Source of the DNA: an uncultured Eggerthellaceae bacterium | GTDB lineage: Bacteria; Actinomycetota; Coriobacteriia; Coriobacteriales; Eggerthellaceae | Assembly (NCBI GenBank): GCA_949840905.1 | Contig: CATKXW010000002.1 | Location: 1-64,000, forward strand | DNA length: 64,000 bases | Direction: 5' to 3' | Notes under the pieces: generated by a model | Databases searched by the model: none | Seen by the model: only the letters and a program-made list of their open reading frames with translations | Told to the model about the DNA's origin: nothing | Made by a program: the position numbers and the translations under genes | Shown: in pieces, positions 61,343 through 64,000 of the stretch | Layout of the letters: every line of letters begins with the position of its first letter | Numbering within the stretch: the stretch's first letter is position 1

Positions 61343-62239
61343 GTGTCGCAGCAAACACCCCGTTTCGGCCGCATGATCGTGGCCATGGTGACGCCCTTCG
61401 ACGAGAACCGTGACCTCGACCTCGGTCGCGTACCGGCCTTCGTGGACCGTCTCATCGAGGGCGGCAACGACGCCATCATCGTCAATGGGACCACCGGCGA
61501 GAGCCCCACGGTATTCTATCCGCAGAAGATGGACCTGTTCCGCACCGTGGTGGAGGCGACCGAGGGTCGCGTGCCGGTGATCGCGAACGTAGGCGACAAC
61601 TGCACGGCAGATACGGTCCAGTTCGCTCGCGACGTCGAAGAGCTCGGGGTCGATGGCCTCATGTGCGTGGTGCCATACTACAACAAGCCGCCGCAGGAGG
61701 GCCTCTACCAGCATTTCGCCGCCATCGCAGGTGCCGTGGAGCTGCCGATCATCCTGTACAACATCCCGGGCCGTTGCGTGATCAACATGGAGGCGGAGAC
61801 CACGCTGCGCCTGGCCAACGACTTCGACAACATCGTGGCCATCAAAGAAGCCTCCGGCAAGCTCGACCAGATCGAGCGCATCATCGCCGAGGCTCCGGCG
61901 GGCTTCGATGTGTATTCTGGCGATGATGCCGCCACCTATGACATCATGGGCTTGGGCGGTGTGGGCGTCATCTCCACCATCGCCAACGTGGCGCCTGCAC
62001 GGATGAAGCGCATCGTGGAGGCGTGCGCCGCCGGAGAGAGGGAGCGGGCCCATGCAGAACATATGGCGCTGCTTCCCTTGATGAACGGGCTGTTCGAGAC
62101 ATCGAATCCCATCCTCGTAAAAGAAGCGCTCAAGCTCGTCGGCTTCCCGGTAGGCGGCGTGCGCTTGCCCCTGGTGGATGCTACCGAGGAGCAGAGCGCG
62201 CGATTGCGTCTCATCATGGAAGAGACGGGCGTGCTCTGA
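61343..62239 (+). CDS. dapA: 4-hydroxy-tetrahydrodipicolinate synthase
   Basis: DapA condenses pyruvate with aspartate semialdehyde, the first committed step toward lysine and diaminopimelate. The 298-aa TIM-barrel protein has GTTGESPT, the YYNKPPQEGLYQHF segment and the Schiff-base lysine K168 in VAIKEASG. The GTG start has AAGGAG seven bases upstream. dapB is directly upstream and RNase J follows, an actinobacterial arrangement. Confidence 0.95.
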   Translation: MSQQTPRFGRMIVAMVTPFDENRDLDLGRVPAFVDRLIEGGNDAIIVNGTTGESPTVFYPQKMDLFRTVVEATEGRVPVIANVGDNCTADTVQFARDVEELGVDGLMCVVPYYNKPPQEGLYQHFAAIAGAVELPIILYNIPGRCVINMEAETTLRLANDFDNIVAIKEASGKLDQIERIIAEAPAGFDVYSGDDAATYDIMGLGGVGVISTIANVAPARMKRIVEACAAGERERAHAEHMALLPLMNGLFETSNPILVKEALKLVGFPVGGVRLPLVDATEEQSARLRLIMEETGVL

Positions 62240-62267
62240 GCGCATATACCCGAAGAGAAAGGCCTTT

Positions 62268-64000
62268 ATGGCTACCAATGAACAAACGACGCCGGATCGC
62301 GGACGCGAAGAGCGCAGCGATCGGCAAACGAAGCAGACCGATCAGTCTCAGAACGGATCGAAGCGATCCAAGAACCAAGACCAGAAGAAGAGCGGCCGCA
62401 ACCGCCGCCGCTCCAACGATCGCAACGCGAAGAAGACGTCTACCTACAAGCATGTGGAGCTCGATCGCGAGCGTCCGCAGCTCTCCCGCGATGGCGGCGC
62501 TGCCGCGGCCAATGACGCGCCGAAGCAGAAGAAGCGCAAGAGCCGCAAACCCGGCAAGCGACGCGACCCGAAGGCTGCTTTGGAGGTCATACCTTTAGGC
62601 GGCCTGGATGCCATAGGCATGAACATGACCGTGTTCGAATGCGGTAACGATATGATCCTTGACGATGCGGGCATCATGTTCCCTGATGACGATCACCCCG
62701 GCGTCGACCTCATCCTGCCCGATTATACTTACGTGCTCGAGAATGTCGACAAGCTGCGCGGCATCGTGGTCACCCACGGACATGAGGACCATGTGGGTTC
62801 GCTGCCCTACCTTCTGAAGGACCTGGGCCGCACGGTGCCGATCTATGCCACTAAGCTGACGCTGGGCCTGATCGAGGGCAAGTTCAAAGAGCACAAGATC
62901 AAAAACGCCAAGCTCGTCGAGATCAAGTCGGGCGACAAGGTGAAGCTGGGCTGCTTCGACGTGGAGTTCTTCTCGGTGAACCACTCCATCCCCGGTGCGG
63001 TGGGCGTGTTCATCCAAAGCCCGGCTGGAAACGTGCTGCACACCGGCGACTTCAAGCTCGATCAGACCCCGATCGACGGCGTCCATACCGATTTCGCGGC
63101 GTTGGCACGCTTTTCGGATATCGGCGTGGACCTCATGATGAGCGACTCCACCAATGCCATGAACCCGAACTTCACCAAGAGCGAAGCGGAGGTGGGCAAG
63201 GTGCTCGCCGACATCATCGCGCGGGCGAAGGGGCGCGTCATCATCGCGTCGTTCGCGAGCCATATCCACCGCATGCAGCAGATATGCGACGCCGCGGTGG
63301 CCAGCGGGCGCAAAGTGGTGGTGACGGGTCGTTCCATGATCCAGAACACCGACATCGCCCGCCGTCTGGGCTATCTGAACATCGCCGACTCCGACCTCAT
63401 CGACGCTTACGAGCTGAAGGGCATCCCCTCAGAGCAGGTGGTCATCATGTGCACGGGCAGCCAAGGCGAGCCCCTTTCGGCCTTGGCGCGCATCGCCAAC
63501 GGCGAGCACAAGACCATCGACATCGAAGAGGGCGATACGGTCATCATCTCCGCCACGCCGGTGCCTGGCAACGAGAAGGCGGTCACTCGCGTGGTGAACT
63601 CGCTGGCTAAGATCGGCGCCGACGTGTATGACAAGTCTCGTGCGCAAGTGCACGTATCGGGTCATGCGGGCTCTGAAGAGCTCAAGATCATGCTCACCAT
63701 GGTGAAGCCCAATGCCTTCATGCCGGTGCATGGCGAGGCGAGCCATCTGCGAGCCCATGCGAAGCTGGCCGAGGCTACAGGCGTGGAGGCTGAGAACATC
63801 TTCGTCATGGAGAACGGCGATTCCCTCATCGTGTCGGCCGATGGCTACGAGCTCGGAGAGGGCGTGCAAAGCGGCGTGGTCTATGTCGACGGTCTGTCAG
63901 TGGGAGACACCTCCCAAGACGTGCTGGACGAGCGCAACGCCCTCGGCAGCCAGGGATTCGCCTCCATCGCCATCGCGCTATCTTTCAGCAAGCATAAGAT
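62268..64000 (+). CDS. rnj: Ribonuclease J (3' end missing at window edge)
   Basis: A metallo-beta-lactamase/beta-CASP RNase that processes and degrades RNA, including 5' to 3' activity. 577 residues are visible before the window ends. A basic, glutamine/lysine-rich N-terminal tail of about 105 residues precedes the metallo-hydrolase core (EVIPLGGLDAIGMN). The zinc motif is HGHEDHVG, and the beta-CASP motifs include TGSQGEP and HVSGHA. ATG 62268 has GAAAGG five bases upstream. The long basic N-terminal extension is a feature of actinobacterial RNase J. Confidence 0.95.
   Translation, partial: MATNEQTTPDRGREERSDRQTKQTDQSQNGSKRSKNQDQKKSGRNRRRSNDRNAKKTSTYKHVELDRERPQLSRDGGAAAANDAPKQKKRKSRKPGKRRDPKAALEVIPLGGLDAIGMNMTVFECGNDMILDDAGIMFPDDDHPGVDLILPDYTYVLENVDKLRGIVVTHGHEDHVGSLPYLLKDLGRTVPIYATKLTLGLIEGKFKEHKIKNAKLVEIKSGDKVKLGCFDVEFFSVNHSIPGAVGVFIQSPAGNVLHTGDFKLDQTPIDGVHTDFAALARFSDIGVDLMMSDSTNAMNPNFTKSEAEVGKVLADIIARAKGRVIIASFASHIHRMQQICDAAVASGRKVVVTGRSMIQNTDIARRLGYLNIADSDLIDAYELKGIPSEQVVIMCTGSQGEPLSALARIANGEHKTIDIEEGDTVIISATPVPGNEKAVTRVVNSLAKIGADVYDKSRAQVHVSGHAGSEELKIMLTMVKPNAFMPVHGEASHLRAHAKLAEATGVEAENIFVMENGDSLIVSADGYELGEGVQSGVVYVDGLSVGDTSQDVLDERNALGSQGFASIAIALSFSKHK

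Overview
The window looks like a high-GC actinobacterial chromosome segment, most likely from class Coriobacteriia (Eggerthellaceae-like). This rests on GC-rich coding sequence with abundant GTG starts, tRNA genes that encode CCA, actinobacterial-type gene neighbourhoods (M50 protease-scpA-scpB-rluB, trigger factor-clpP-clpX, dapB-dapA-RNase J, rpsO-pnp), and the mix of gut-anaerobe functions such as a phosphotransacetylase, Na+/serine-threonine symport and an ECF vitamin-type transporter. The taxonomic call is inference; no rRNA gene is present. No insertion sequence, prophage, CRISPR array or rRNA operon was seen, and no gene-free stretch longer than 300 bases exists.

Layout. 1-147 is an unassigned end. 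148-5168 holds dnaG, then def-fmt-rsmB. pta (minus) faces rsmB across a bidirectional terminator. 6473-8802 is a galactofuranose-type pair (UDP-galactopyranose mutase plus family 2 glycosyltransferase). It is followed by tRNA-Val, trpS, dinB and an OPT-family transporter. 13422-19009 encodes a compact phosphorelay: REC-HD-GYP-PAS-GGDEF response regulator, Hpt protein, and hybrid histidine kinase with two receivers. A transglutaminase lipoprotein follows directly and leads into a type IV pilus/type II secretion-like operon at 19990-24156. That operon has a PilC/GspF protein, four small single-span proteins and PilT, but no extension ATPase, prepilin peptidase or recognisable major pilin.

24218-30062 carries an ABC-F protein, trmL, an M50 protease, scpA-scpB and rluB. 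sstT and tRNA-Leu are on the minus strand. 31839-40798 is the protein-quality-control and aminoacylation stretch: tig, clpP, clpX, valS, a zinc-ribbon membrane protein and thrS. A CPA2-type antiporter (minus) and trxA diverge from promoters that share a 13-bp inverted repeat. trxB follows behind its own promoter and a leader hairpin. 43864-47065 is an ECF transporter (T, double ABC ATPase, S) of unknown substrate.

47186-57549 is a long translation/ribosome-assembly run: prfA, prmC, purine nucleoside phosphorylase, phoH, ybeY, dgkA, era, recO. Three uncharacterised genes sit between era and recO: a single-span protein, an SPFH protein, and a zinc-ribbon/PASTA protein without a kinase. The window ends with rpsO, pnp, dapB, dapA and a truncated RNase J gene.

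Most genes are ordinary housekeeping genes packed with stop-start overlaps. The less ordinary material is the PilT-only pilus-like operon next to a cyclic-di-GMP phosphorelay, the three-gene block between era and recO, and several regulatory structures: the trxB leader hairpin, a thrS terminator inside the opposing gene, a possible leaderless M50 mRNA, and palindromes around tRNA-Leu.
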